A stretch of 59,217 nucleotides of DNA from Methylobacterium platani (GCF_001653715.1 NZ_LWHQ01000004.1:1-59217), one strand, 5' to 3'; counted from the stretch's first letter, positions 36,399 to 45,360 are shown. Numbers and translations: made by a program. The notes: a model not told the origin generated them from the letters alone.

Positions 36399-37862
36399 TC
36401 ACCGGATCGCGTTCAGGAGAGTGGTCAGCATGTCGTCCACCATGGTCAGCAGCTTGGCCGAGGCGGTGTAGGAGCGCTCGAGCTGGAGGGTCAGGGCGGT
36501 CTCGTCGTCGCCGTTGACGCCGACGGCGTTCGACAGGGCGTCGGTGGCCCGGCCGAGCAGCGTCTTCTGGTAGTCGGCGCCGCTCGAGGCGGCCTTGCGG
36601 GTCGATTCGAGCCAGCCGGCGGAATCGGCGGCGAAGCCCGCGAGCGTCGCGGTCTCGTTCAGCGGCTGTCCCGAGGTGAAGCTGCGCGCCGTCGCGAGCT
36701 TCCCGGCCAGCTCGCGCAGGCGCCCCGCATAGGCCGCATCCGTCCCCGGATTGGCCCGGTAGGCGCTCCCGTTCATGCCGCCGTCGCGCAGGGAGGCGAC
36801 GACGCCGCCCGCCTGCGGGTCGACCGCGGCGTTGAGGGCGATGCGGCCGGCGAGCCCGGTCACCCAGCCCGGCAGGGTCGCGCTCGCGCCCGCCGTGAAC
36901 AGCCCGGCCTTCGGCCCGGCATAGGCCGGATCGGCGGGGCTGCGGGTATCGGCCTCCTGGAAGGTGTCGACGAGCGCCCCGGCGATCGCGTCGAGCTGGT
37001 TCTCGTAGGCCACCGCGGTCTCGTCGCGCAGGGTCGCGAGGCCGGACAGCCGCCCGCTCGACAGCCGCATCGGCGAGCCGCTGCCGGTTACCGGCACGCC
37101 GTCGACGGTCACGGCGGCCCCTTGCGTTCCCGCCGAGAAGGCGCCCGTCGGCGTGAAGGCCACGGTCCGGGCGCCCCGGTCGTAGAGGACGACGCCGCTG
37201 TCGGTGGCGATCGTCATGTCGCCGCCGGGACGGTCGCTGACGCTGATGCCGATCTCGGCCGAGAGCTGGGTCAGGATGCGGTCGCGGTCGTCGAGGGCGT
37301 CCGAGACGTCCTGGCCCGAGGCGGTGCCCCGCATCACCGCCCGGTTGGCGCGGTCGAACTGGCCGAGCAGGTCGTTGATCGTCGCGACCGAGTCCGCCAT
37401 TCCCTGGTCGGCCCGGGCGCGGGCGTCGTGGACCGCCGTCGCCGCGCCGTTGAGGCTGGTGGCGAGGTCGCGGGCGCTCTCGACCGCGGCGCGGGCGAGG
37501 CCCGCATCATCCGGGCTGTTGGCGGCGGCCTGGAGCGCCGCGTTCAGGGCGCCGAGGCGCGCTGCCGGAGAGCCCGCGTCGCCGGTGTCGCCGACCGTCC
37601 GCGACAGGGCGGTGACGCCGTCGAGCAGGGCCTGGGCCTCCGCCGAGGCGGAGGAGGCCGAGAGCTTGCGGCCGAACAGGGCCGCGTCGCTCGCGCGGGT
37701 GACCAGAACCGTCGCGCCGCCCGCGCCGCTCACCAGCGACACGATCTTGCGCGAGTAGCCGGGGTCGTTCGCCCCCGCGGTGTTACGCGCGGAGGCGCCG
37801 ATCTGGCTCGACGTCGCCAGGAGTGCCGAGCGTGCCGTGTTGAGCGCGAGCGAGAGGCCCAT
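36399..37862 (-). CDS. flgK: Flagellar hook-associated protein 1 (FlgK)
   Basis: 487-aa hook-filament junction protein. The N-terminal rod-type motif LSLALNTARSALLATSSQIG and the following NDPGYSRKIVSL, plus the central NDLLGQFDRANRAVMRGTASGQDVSDALDDRD segment with the invariant DALDDRD motif, identify FlgK. The C-terminal helix TLQLERSYTASAKLLTMVDDMLTTLLNAIR completes it. Its length is at the short end of the family. It follows flgE after a strong 20-bp hairpin and is co-directional with flgL. Confidence 0.94.
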   Translation of the reverse strand: MGLSLALNTARSALLATSSQIGASARNTAGANDPGYSRKIVSLVSGAGGATVLVTRASDAALFGRKLSASSASAEAQALLDGVTALSRTVGDTGDAGSPAARLGALNAALQAAANSPDDAGLARAAVESARDLATSLNGAATAVHDARARADQGMADSVATINDLLGQFDRANRAVMRGTASGQDVSDALDDRDRILTQLSAEIGISVSDRPGGDMTIATDSGVVLYDRGARTVAFTPTGAFSAGTQGAAVTVDGVPVTGSGSPMRLSSGRLSGLATLRDETAVAYENQLDAIAGALVDTFQEADTRSPADPAYAGPKAGLFTAGASATLPGWVTGLAGRIALNAAVDPQAGGVVASLRDGGMNGSAYRANPGTDAAYAGRLRELAGKLATARSFTSGQPLNETATLAGFAADSAGWLESTRKAASSGADYQKTLLGRATDALSNAVGVNGDDETALTLQLERSYTASAKLLTMVDDMLTTLLNAIR

Positions 37863-37886
37863 CTGTCAGTTCCCGGGAGAGCCGGA

Positions 37887-37931
37887 GCGGGACGTGGCGG
37901 GACGCGGGGAGCGCGTCCCGCCACGTCCCGC
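37887..37931 (-). terminator. 20-bp perfect hairpin between flgE and flgK
   Basis: Arms at 37887-37906 and 37912-37931 are exact complements over 20 bases with a 5-base loop (GGGAG). It lies 24 bases after the flgE stop. There is no T-run on the minus strand, so it may reduce readthrough or stabilise the flgE message. Confidence 0.7.
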
Positions 37932-37955
37932 GGCAGGTCGAGGAGAGCGGGCGCC

Positions 37956-39233
37956 TTAGCGCTTGAGGCTCATCAGGGTGTCGAGCATCTCGTTGCCGGT
38001 CGTGAACACCTTCGAGTTGGCGGTGTAGACCGACTGCGACTCGATCATCGCGGTCAGCTCGGTGCTGACGTCGACGTTCGACTGCTCGAGGGCGCCCGAC
38101 TTGATCGTGCCGCGGCCGCCCTGGCTGGCGAAGCCGACCTGGATGTCGCCGGACTCGACGGTCGGCCGGTAGACGTTGCCCGAGCGCGGCTCGAGGTTGT
38201 CGGCGCTCGGCACGGTGGCCAGCGGCACCCGGAACGCCGCCAGGCGCGAGCCGTCGTCGAAGGTGGCGTAGACCGTGCCGTCGGCGGCGAAGGACGTGCC
38301 GGTCACCGCCGCCGGCGCCTTGCCGTTGGCCGCGCCTTCCACGCCGTAGTCCCCGGCGAGCTGGGTCAGGCTGGAGAGGTCGACGGCGACCGAGCCGCCG
38401 CTCGCCCCCGGAATGGTCAGGCTCAGCGATTTCGGGCCCGTATAGGTCACCGGCGTGCCGGCGACCTGGGTGCCGGTGACCTTGCCCTGGGCGTTGAACC
38501 CGACCGTCGCGGTGCCGAGCGGCGTGCCGCCGGGCAGGGCCGGGGTGCTGCCCGACGGGGTCGGGTTGGCGGCGGCGTCGTAGAGCGACGCCGTCCAGGA
38601 GCTGTCTGCGTTCTTCGCCAGGTAGACGTCGACGGTCCGCGCCTTGCCGAGCTGGTCGTAGGCCACGAGCGAGTACTTCTTCGAGTACTGGCCGGCCGCG
38701 GCCGCGGGGGCGTCGGCCGGCAGGTTGCCGCTCAGGCTGGCCTCGGTCGTCGGCGTCGCCCGGGCGCTGACCGAGGCGAGGCTGATCGGCACCATGTCGG
38801 CGACGCTGTTGAGCGTCGTGGTCGGCTCGCCGCCGTCGAGCAGGCTGTAGCCCATCAGGGTCATGCCGGCGGCGTTGGTGAAGTTGTTGGAGCTGGCGTC
38901 GATCTTGAAGTTGCCGGCCCGGGTCAGGAGCGGCGCGCCCGACGGGTCCTGGACCACGAAGAAGCCGTTGCCGTCGATCGCGAGGTCGGACTTCGAGGTC
39001 GTGGCGTTGATGGTGCCGCCCTCGGTCACCGCCCGCCGCACCGTGGTCTCGACCGAGCCCGAATTGTAGTTGCTGCCCGCCGTGTCGGCGATCAGCAGCG
39101 AGGAGAACTCGGTCGAGGAGCGCTTGTAGCCCGTCGTGCCGGAATTCTGGATGTTCTCCGCCACCGTCGAGATGCGGTTCGACTGGGCGTTCATGCCCGA
39201 GACACCGGTGCGGAGCACGCCGATGAGACTCAT
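37956..39233 (-). CDS. flgE: Flagellar hook protein FlgE
   Basis: 425-aa hook subunit. It starts MSLIGVLRTGVSGMNAQSNRISTVAENIQN, the rod/hook N-terminal motif, followed by DLAIDGNGFFVV and AGNFKIDASSNNFTNAAGMTLMGY. The C-terminal helix ELTAMIESQSVYTANSKVFTTGNEMLDTLMSLKR is typical. The Ala/Thr/Gly-rich middle is the exposed D1/D2 region. GAGGTCCC precedes the start at 39233, and the upstream frame lacks homology. The 163-base gap from fliI suggests its own promoter, fitting the late expression of hook genes. Confidence 0.95.
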   Translation of the reverse strand: MSLIGVLRTGVSGMNAQSNRISTVAENIQNSGTTGYKRSSTEFSSLLIADTAGSNYNSGSVETTVRRAVTEGGTINATTSKSDLAIDGNGFFVVQDPSGAPLLTRAGNFKIDASSNNFTNAAGMTLMGYSLLDGGEPTTTLNSVADMVPISLASVSARATPTTEASLSGNLPADAPAAAAGQYSKKYSLVAYDQLGKARTVDVYLAKNADSSWTASLYDAAANPTPSGSTPALPGGTPLGTATVGFNAQGKVTGTQVAGTPVTYTGPKSLSLTIPGASGGSVAVDLSSLTQLAGDYGVEGAANGKAPAAVTGTSFAADGTVYATFDDGSRLAAFRVPLATVPSADNLEPRSGNVYRPTVESGDIQVGFASQGGRGTIKSGALEQSNVDVSTELTAMIESQSVYTANSKVFTTGNEMLDTLMSLKR

Positions 39234-39396
39234 TGCGGGACCTCGTTCGTCAGGATGCGGCGTTGCGGGCGCAGGCCGGGCGGGGCCTGCGGGGGCAGGG
39301 CTCGGGGCGGAATAGACCCGGCCAGGCTTGCGCGGGGCTTGGTCGCGCGGGCCCTGGTCGAACCGGGTGTCGGGGGGCGCGGCGGGATCACGGTGT

Positions 39397-40725
39397 TCAC
39401 CCCCGCAGGCTCTGGGCGAGCTCGAGGAACGCATCCTGGCTCGGCGGCTGGCCCGGATCCTGGCGCAGGGCGTCGTAGATCCGCGGCACCAGGGCGATGG
39501 CCTGGTCGAGCTCGGCGTCGGTCCCGGCCCGGTAGCCGCCCATCAGGCGCAGGTCCCGGGTCTCCTCGAAGCGGGCCATCATCGCCCTGAGCTTGCGGAT
39601 CAGGTCGCGCTGCTCGGGCGTCCAGACCTCGGTGGCGAGCCGCGAGATCGAGCCCAGGAGGTCGACCGCCGGGTAGCGGCCCTGCTCGGCGATGGCACGG
39701 TCGAGGACGACGTGGCCGTCGAGGGTGCCGCGGATGCTGTCGGCGACGGGATCGTTGTGGTCGTCGCCGTCGACGAGGACCGAGAACACGCCCGTGATGG
39801 TGCCGGTCCCCTCGAGCCCGGGGCCGGCCCGCTCGAGCAGGCGCGGCAGGTCGGAGAAGACGCTCGGCGGGTAGCCGCGGGCCACCGCCGGCTCGCCCGC
39901 CGCCAGCGCCACGTCGCGGGCGGCGTGGGCGTAGCGGGTCACCGAATCGACGATCAGGAGCACCGATTCGCCGCGATCGCGGAACGCCTCGGCCACCGCG
40001 AGGGCGGCCCGCGGCGCCTGGCGGCGCATCATCGGGCTCTCGTCGCCGGTCGAGACCACCACTACGGCGCGGGCCCGGCTCGGCGCGAGCGGGCCTTCGA
40101 GGAACTCGCGCACCTCGCGCCCGCGCTCGCCCACCAGGGCGACGACGACGCTGTCGAACCCCTCCGCGCCCGCCAGCATGGCGAGCAGGGTCGACTTGCC
40201 GACGCCGGAGCCGGCGAAGATGCCGATGCGCTGGCCGGCGCAGAGCGGGGTGAAGAGGTCGAGGGCCCGCACGCCGGTGCGCAGGGGGGCGCGCACCCGG
40301 GCGCGCCCGAGCGCCGCCGGCGGGTCGGCGTCGAGGGGGGCGGCGCGCTCGCCGGCGCCGAGGGGTCCGGCGCCGTCCACCGGGCGCCCGAGGGCGTCGA
40401 TGACCCGGCCCTTCCAGCTCGGGTCCGGCCGCAGCTCCGCCGGGCCGAGCCGGTGGGCGATCGTGCCGATCCCGGCCTCGATGCGGCTCTCGTAGGCCTT
40501 GAGCGTCGCGCCCTCGGCGTCGACGCGGACGATCTCGCCGACCTGGGTCCGGCCCTGGGCCGAGAAGCTCATCCGGTCGCCGAGGCGCACGAAGGGGGCG
40601 ACCCCGCCGATCCGGCAGGCGCTCGCCGTCACCTCGCGGATCGGCCCGCCGACCCGCACCAGGGCGCCGTCCCGGCCGGCGGCCGCCATCGCCTCGGCGA
40701 GGCGCGCGATCGGATCGGCGCCCAT
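39397..40725 (-). CDS. fliI: Flagellum-specific ATP synthase FliI
   Basis: 442-aa export ATPase of the F1-beta type. Walker A AGSGVGKST is at about 171-179, VVALVGERGREVREF follows, and Walker B lies in VLLIVDSVTRYAHAAR. The type III ATPase signature is RGYPPSVFSDLPRLLERAG. The DDHNDPVADSIRGTLDGHVVLDR block is diagnostic for FliI/YscN. It works with FliH and FliJ to deliver substrates to FlhA. It starts 3 bases after flgF and is thus in the same operon. Confidence 0.97.
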   Translation of the reverse strand: MGADPIARLAEAMAAAGRDGALVRVGGPIREVTASACRIGGVAPFVRLGDRMSFSAQGRTQVGEIVRVDAEGATLKAYESRIEAGIGTIAHRLGPAELRPDPSWKGRVIDALGRPVDGAGPLGAGERAAPLDADPPAALGRARVRAPLRTGVRALDLFTPLCAGQRIGIFAGSGVGKSTLLAMLAGAEGFDSVVVALVGERGREVREFLEGPLAPSRARAVVVVSTGDESPMMRRQAPRAALAVAEAFRDRGESVLLIVDSVTRYAHAARDVALAAGEPAVARGYPPSVFSDLPRLLERAGPGLEGTGTITGVFSVLVDGDDHNDPVADSIRGTLDGHVVLDRAIAEQGRYPAVDLLGSISRLATEVWTPEQRDLIRKLRAMMARFEETRDLRLMGGYRAGTDAELDQAIALVPRIYDALRQDPGQPPSQDAFLELAQSLRG

Positions 40726-40728
40726 GCG

Positions 40729-41457
40729 TCAGCTCCCCTGCGGCGAGAGCGACTTCACGGCGCTCTGGAGCGAGGATTCGGCCTCGGCGCTCGCCGTCGC
40801 GGCGCTCTCGAAGGCGCGCTGGATGGTGATGAGCTTCGTCATCTCCATGATCGGGTTGACGTTCGATCCCTCGACGAAGCCCTGGACGACGCCGATCCCG
40901 GAGAAGTCCTGCACCGGCTTGGCTGCCACGCTCGGGGTCACGGCGTTGCCCGGCGCCCGGGTCAGCGTCGCCGCCTTGTCGATCGTGAACAGGCCGAGGG
41001 CCCCGACCTGGTTGGTGCCCTGGTAGATGCTGCCGTCGCGCCCGATCGTCGGCGGGCCCTGTTGCGGATCGAGGAGGAGGGGCGCGCCGCCCGGATCGAG
41101 CACCGGCTGGCCGGTGAGGTTGCGCAGCTGCCCGGTCGCATCCATCGTCAGGCGGCCGTCGCGGGTATAGGCCGGGCCGGACTTGCCCCCGATCGACAGC
41201 CAGGCATCGCCCTGCACGGCGACGTCGAGGGGCGAATCGGTCTTGGTGATCGGGCCGGAGGCCCGCGACAGGTAGGTGTCGCCCGAGCTCACGAAGGCCA
41301 CCGCCCCCTTGGTCGCCTGGGCGAGCAGGGCGGAGAACTTCGTCTCCTCGGCGCGGAAGCCCGCGGTCGCCATGTTGGCGACGTTGTTGGCGGTGGTGGT
41401 CAGGCGCTTGTCGAGGGCGACCTGGGCCGAGAGGTTGACGTAGAGGCTGTTCTGCAT
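40729..41457 (-). CDS. flgF: Flagellar basal-body rod protein FlgF
   Basis: 242-aa proximal rod protein. The N-terminal sequence YVNLSAQVALDKRLTTTANNVANMATAGFRAEETKF is the FlgF form of the flagellar rod motif. LDVAVQGDAWLSI and YTRDGRLTMDATGQLRNLTGQPVL follow. The C-terminal EGSNVNPIMEMTKLITIQRAFESAATA helix is shared with FlgG. The first residues are those of FlgF rather than FlgG. It is coupled to fliI and lies 7 bases after the DUF1217 gene. flgG is not in the window. Confidence 0.93.
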   Translation of the reverse strand: MQNSLYVNLSAQVALDKRLTTTANNVANMATAGFRAEETKFSALLAQATKGAVAFVSSGDTYLSRASGPITKTDSPLDVAVQGDAWLSIGGKSGPAYTRDGRLTMDATGQLRNLTGQPVLDPGGAPLLLDPQQGPPTIGRDGSIYQGTNQVGALGLFTIDKAATLTRAPGNAVTPSVAAKPVQDFSGIGVVQGFVEGSNVNPIMEMTKLITIQRAFESAATASAEAESSLQSAVKSLSPQGS

Positions 41458-41464
41458 CGCCGCC

Positions 41465-42688
41465 TCACGCCTGGCCGTTGCTGAACAGCGCCAGGATCGG
41501 ATCCGTGGCGGTGTTGTTCTGCGCGTCCCAGATCGCCGCGAAGCGCCGGGCGAAGGCCTCGACCTTGGCCGGGTCCTGGAAGCTCGCGAAGTCGACCTTG
41601 CTGCCGATCAGGGCCACGCGCTGGGTCAGGGCGTCGCTGGTCGTGGCGCTGCTCGTCGCCGGCAGGCCGATCACCGTGTTGACGACCTGGGTCAGGGCGG
41701 CATCGCCCAGGATGTCGTAGCCGCTCGAGAGCGTCGGCGCCTTGCGGGCGAAGTAGAGGGCGAGGCGCACGCCGGTATCCTCGGCGCCGGCATCCGCCTC
41801 CAGGCTCTGCTGCAGGTAGGCGTCGACCACGCTCTTGACGTTGACGTCGGGGGCGAGGTCGGTGCCGTTGCCGATATCGACCGGGCTCTGCCCGGGCCCG
41901 GACAGGACGGCGTTGCTCACCGTCAGGGTACGGGCCTTGCCGCCGGCGAGGTAGACCGTGTCGGCGTTCACGCCGTCGCCCCCCGGCGCGCCGTCGAAGC
42001 CGAGATCGGTGTAGCCGGTGGTCTCGAAGAACAGGCTGCCGTCGACGCCGATGCCGACCTGCACCTTGCCCATCAGCCCGTCGGCGCCCGACGCCGCGAT
42101 CTGCGCGTTGATCGCCGTGCCGATCTCGATCGGGGTGACGTTGGCGAGGTCCGCGACCTTGCCGGCGAGGCTCGCCTTGTTGAGGACGATGGTGGCGCTC
42201 TTCGTCGTGCTCGCGTCGACCTGCGACGAGAGCGTGAAGCTCGCCTCGCCGGTGCCGGAGAAGTCGTAGGAATCGGCGAGCGCGACCGGGAGCGAGAGCC
42301 GCGCGGCGCCGGCCGCGACCTGGCTCGATTCCGTCAATACCGGATCGGTGCCGGTCGCGGTGGCCTCCTGCGTGAAGTCGAAGGCCTTGGCGAAGGCGAC
42401 GTAGCGGTCGTCGGCGAGCCGGTTGGCGAAGGCGCTCGAATCGGTCGTGCCCTCGGTCAGGACCTTGCGCATGAACGCCTTGGCGTAGCCCATGTCCTCG
42501 AGGCCGAAGGCCTTGACGGCGTAGTTGTAGAGCCGCTGGTCGGCCATCAGGTCGTCGACCGACTTCACCTTGCCGATATTGGCCTGGTAATACGCGGTCT
42601 CGCGGGCCACGGTCGGCTCGGCGGCCTTGCGCTGCAGCGAGGTCGCGAGATTCCGCGACAGGAGCACGTAGCTCGTCAGGGTGGTCAC
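41465..42688 (-). CDS. DUF1217 flagellar-associated protein
   Basis: 407-aa protein with two DUF1217 regions. The first is SVDDLMADQRLYNYAVKAFGLEDMGYAKAFMRKVLTEG (about 45-85). The second is YDILGDAALTQVVNTVIGLP near the end, with FASFQDPAKVEAFARRFAAIWD. The C-terminus resembles exported axial proteins, but no rod motif is present. DUF1217 proteins occur next to flgF in Hyphomicrobiales flagellar clusters and their function is unknown. The GTG start at 42688 has GGAG upstream and gives the start VTTLTSYVLLSRNLA expected for the family. Confidence 0.88.
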   Translation of the reverse strand: MTTLTSYVLLSRNLATSLQRKAAEPTVARETAYYQANIGKVKSVDDLMADQRLYNYAVKAFGLEDMGYAKAFMRKVLTEGTTDSSAFANRLADDRYVAFAKAFDFTQEATATGTDPVLTESSQVAAGAARLSLPVALADSYDFSGTGEASFTLSSQVDASTTKSATIVLNKASLAGKVADLANVTPIEIGTAINAQIAASGADGLMGKVQVGIGVDGSLFFETTGYTDLGFDGAPGGDGVNADTVYLAGGKARTLTVSNAVLSGPGQSPVDIGNGTDLAPDVNVKSVVDAYLQQSLEADAGAEDTGVRLALYFARKAPTLSSGYDILGDAALTQVVNTVIGLPATSSATTSDALTQRVALIGSKVDFASFQDPAKVEAFARRFAAIWDAQNNTATDPILALFSNGQA

Positions 42689-42777
42689 GGCGTCAGGTCT
42701 CCGGCCCGTCGGTCCGATGCGTCCTGCCGCAGCGGCGCGAGGCCCCGAATGGTCCCCCGCTCTAGGCGGCCACCCTT

Positions 42778-42846
42778 GCTCCAGGCTTGCCGCGGCCTGC
42801 TCCAGGCTTGCAGCGGCCCGCTCCGGGCTTGCAGCGGCGCGCTCAC
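42778..42846. repeat. 21-bp minisatellite beside a flagellar-cluster gene
   Basis: Three 21-bp units (42778-42798, 42799-42819, 42820-42840) of the form GCTCCAGGCTTGCNGCGGCC, plus a partial fourth that runs into the stop codon of the membrane protein gene (42843-42845). Read on the minus strand, just past that stop, they would encode repeats of LEQAAAS. Confidence 0.85.
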
Positions 42847-43442
42847 AGCGGGGTCGGCCCGATGATGGTCTCGGTGGTGATGACGATCCAGCCGGCGCCG
42901 GTGCTGCGGATCGACAGCACCCGGCCGGCCCCCGGCAGGGCGGAGCCGACGCCGACCTGATGCAGGCCGTCGCGGCCCTCGACCACGGCCTGGCCGGCGG
43001 AGGCGCGCCGCAGGGCGTAGCCGGAGAGCGGCGGGCCCGCGGGCGCGGGCCGGGCCTCGACCGCGGACGGCGCTGCCTCGCCGGCCGCCTGGAGCCCGGC
43101 GGCATCGGACGCGGCGGGGCGGACGGGGGCGGGCGCGTCCGGCAGCGAGCCGGTCACCAGCGGGTCGAGGTCGACCTCCGGGGCGCGCCCGTCCGCGACG
43201 CTCCGCTGCCAGGCGAAGGGTCCGAACGAGGCCGGCAGCACCGCCCGCACGTCGTAGGGCCGGGTGGGCTGCGACAGGGTGTACCCGGCAAAGCCCGTGG
43301 CGGTGAGCGCCAGCAGGATGGCGGCGCCGAACACGCCTCGCTCGGCCGCCGCCTCGCGGGCCCGGCGGCGGGCGATCAGGCCGGCGATCGGGCTCTCCGG
43401 GGGGAGGGCGGGGCGCTTCGGTTTGGCCGGGGCAGCGGGCAT
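42843..43442 (-). CDS. Single-pass membrane protein of unknown function
   Basis: 199-aa protein. A basic cytosolic N-terminus with an RRRAREAAAER patch precedes one transmembrane helix (about 50-67, VFGAAILLALTATGFAGY). A Pro/Ala-rich periplasmic linker follows. The folded C-terminus is GYALRRASAGQAVVEGRDGLHQVGVGSALPGAGRVLSI and WIVITTETIIG. That last block resembles the small beta domain of PilP/GspC-type proteins, but I cannot assign a family. It heads the flagellar gene cluster, 154 bases upstream of the DUF1217 gene, so a motility-related role is possible. Start is the first ATG at 43442. Confidence 0.7.
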   Translation of the reverse strand: MPAAPAKPKRPALPPESPIAGLIARRRAREAAAERGVFGAAILLALTATGFAGYTLSQPTRPYDVRAVLPASFGPFAWQRSVADGRAPEVDLDPLVTGSLPDAPAPVRPAASDAAGLQAAGEAAPSAVEARPAPAGPPLSGYALRRASAGQAVVEGRDGLHQVGVGSALPGAGRVLSIRSTGAGWIVITTETIIGPTPL

Positions 43443-43650
43443 GGCCGGGATCGGTCGCGTGGTTGATATGGCTAACGAGACATGAAGGAACAGCCTTGAC
43501 GGAAGGTTAATGCGGCCGGCCGGTCTCATGACGCCGCGCCTTCGGACGGGCGCGTTCGACGGCGCGAGCGCATGACGTCCGGGTTTTCCCCTCGGCGGGA
43601 AATGCCGTAAGCGTTGCCGCACGGGCGCGGGGGCCCGCGGCGGGGAGCCC

Positions 43651-43986
43651 ATGATCGATCGTCCGGAGACCGACCTGCCGCGGGAGGCCGGCGGCACGGC
43701 GGAGGGCGGCCCGGAAGGGCGGCCGATCCCGCGCGCGGGCCGGCGCCGCCGCGTGTTCCAGCAGGGGCGGATCGTGATCGGCGCCGATCGCCTGGTCGCC
43801 TGCGAGGTCACCGACGTCTCGGCCGCGGGCGCACGCCTGCGCGTTCCCGCGCGGATCGTCCTGCCGGAGAGCTTCTCCCTCGTCATCGCCGCCCACGACC
43901 TGCGCACGGTCGCGGCGCGCCTGCGCTGGCGCCGGGGCGACTTCGCCGGGGTGACGTTCGAGGGGCCGGCCCCGCTCCTCGGCTGA
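43651..43986 (+). CDS. PilZ domain protein
   Basis: 111-aa single PilZ domain. The c-di-GMP-binding signature is seen as RRRR in GRRRRVFQQGRIVI (about 30-43) and the second motif as CEVTDVSAAGARL (about 51-63). ARLRWRRGDFAGVTFEG closes the barrel. The first 25 residues are acidic and disordered. Single PilZ proteins control motility, exopolysaccharide or cell envelope in response to c-di-GMP. It is divergent from the flagellar cluster head and thus well placed to be a motility regulator, though that is inference. Two hairpins follow it. Confidence 0.88.
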   Translation: MIDRPETDLPREAGGTAEGGPEGRPIPRAGRRRRVFQQGRIVIGADRLVACEVTDVSAAGARLRVPARIVLPESFSLVIAAHDLRTVAARLRWRRGDFAGVTFEGPAPLLG

Positions 43987-44004
43987 GCGCCGGGGTCGCG
44001 GCGC

Positions 44005-44066
44005 CCGGCGGATCACGCCGCCGGACGCCGCCGGTCCACGCCGCGAGGCGGAGCCGACCCGGCTCC
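44005..44066. terminator. Tandem hairpins between PilZ and amidohydrolase genes
   Basis: CCGGCGG/CCGCCGG with a 6-base loop (44005-44024) and GGAGCCG/CGGCTCC with a 3-base loop (44050-44066), between convergent stop codons at 43986 and 44069. Confidence 0.55.
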
Positions 44067-44068
44067 GG

Positions 44069-45238
44069 TCAGCCGGCCGCCGCGGCCGAGCGGCGCTCGA
44101 CCAGCCGGGCGAAATACGCCGCGCCGAGCGGGATGATCGCGTCGTCGAAGTCGAAGGCCGCGTTGTGCAGGTTCGCGCCGGCCTTGCCGCCGAGCCAGGC
44201 ATAGGCGCCCGGCACCGCGTGCAGCATGTCGGCGAAATCCTCGCTGCCCATCTTGGGCTCCGGCGCGGTATCGACCTTGGCCGTACCGAACAGCTCGGTG
44301 GCGATCTCGGCGGCGGCCCGGCTCTGCGCCTCGCTGTTGCGCAGGACCGAGAAGATGTCGCGGATCTCGACCGTGATCTCGGCCCCGAAGGTCGTCGCGA
44401 CGCCGGCGCAGATCTCGCGCATGCGCTTGCCGACGAGGGCCCGGATGTCGTCGTCGAAGGTGCGGATCGTGCCGGCGAGGTGGGCCTCCTCCGGGATCAC
44501 GTTGTAGGCCGCGCCCGCATGGACCTGGGTGATCGACAGCACCGCCGATTGCAGCGGGTCGGCGTTGCGGCTGACGATGGTCTGGAGCGCCTGGACCAGG
44601 GCGGATTGGATCACCACCGGGTCGATGCCGCGGTTCGGCTGCGCCCCGTGGGCGCCGCGCCCGACGATGCGGATGTCGAAGAAGTCGGCCGCCGCCATCG
44701 CCGCGCCGGCCCGCACCGAGAGCTCGCCGGTCCGCCCGCTCGGGTTGTTGTGCAGGCCGTAGACCTCGTCGCAGGGGAAGCGCGCGAACAGCCCGTCGGC
44801 CAGCATCGCGCGGGCGCCGCCCAGGCCTTCCTCCGCGGGCTGGAAGATGAACACCGCCGTGCCGTCGAAGTCGCGGGTCTCGGCGAGGTACTTGGCGGCG
44901 CCCAGCAGCATCGTGGTGTGGCCGTCATGGCCGCAGGCGTGCATCTTGCCCGGCACCGTCGAGCGATAGGGCAGGTTCGTCGCCTCCTCGATCGGCAGGG
45001 CGTCCATGTCGGCCCGCAGGCCGATGCGCCGCTCGCTGGTGCCGCGGCCCTTCAGGATGCCGACGACGCCGGTGCGGCCGACCTCGCGATGCACCTCGAT
45101 CCCCCAGGAGGCGAGCTTGTCCGCCACGATGCCGGAGGTGCGCACCTCCTCGAAGCCGAGCTCGGGGTGGGCGTGCAGGTCGCGCCGGATGGCGGTGAGC
45201 GCGTCGAGGTCGGCGGAGATGCGGTCGATCGGGGACAT
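44069..45238 (-). CDS. M20 family amidohydrolase (hippurate hydrolase-like)
   Basis: 389-aa metallopeptidase-fold amidohydrolase. The metal ligands lie in RADMDALP, HACGHDGHT (about 99-107), PAEEGLGGA and the C-terminal MGSEDFADML. It is close to hippuricase, N-acyl-L-amino-acid hydrolases and IAA-amino-acid hydrolases, which cleave N-acyl or aromatic-acyl amino acids. A dimerisation domain occupies about 185-300 (GRGAHGAQPNRGIDPVV). It has no signal peptide. The gene stands alone, with a 169-base gap to the serine hydrolase. The natural substrate is not predictable. Confidence 0.9.
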   Translation of the reverse strand: MSPIDRISADLDALTAIRRDLHAHPELGFEEVRTSGIVADKLASWGIEVHREVGRTGVVGILKGRGTSERRIGLRADMDALPIEEATNLPYRSTVPGKMHACGHDGHTTMLLGAAKYLAETRDFDGTAVFIFQPAEEGLGGARAMLADGLFARFPCDEVYGLHNNPSGRTGELSVRAGAAMAAADFFDIRIVGRGAHGAQPNRGIDPVVIQSALVQALQTIVSRNADPLQSAVLSITQVHAGAAYNVIPEEAHLAGTIRTFDDDIRALVGKRMREICAGVATTFGAEITVEIRDIFSVLRNSEAQSRAAAEIATELFGTAKVDTAPEPKMGSEDFADMLHAVPGAYAWLGGKAGANLHNAAFDFDDAIIPLGAAYFARLVERRSAAAAG

Positions 45239-45360
45239 GCGGCGGGGACGCTCCGGACGGGGGCCAGGGGGATGGGGGCCAAGGGCGCGCGCGCTCCGGG
45301 CCGGACGGAGGGCATCCTCCGGTGCCGCTCCGCCCGTGTCCAGGGGCGCGGATGCATGGC

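Noticed and set aside
36348..39590. Plus-strand long frame opposite flgK and flgE
   Set aside because: The minus-strand genes carry clear flagellar motifs; the opposite frame has none and no ribosome site.
28696..43442. Flagellin, stator or chemotaxis genes within the flagellar cluster
   Set aside because: None found. FlgL is flagellin-like only at its ends, and no motA/motB, fliC or che gene is present in the window.
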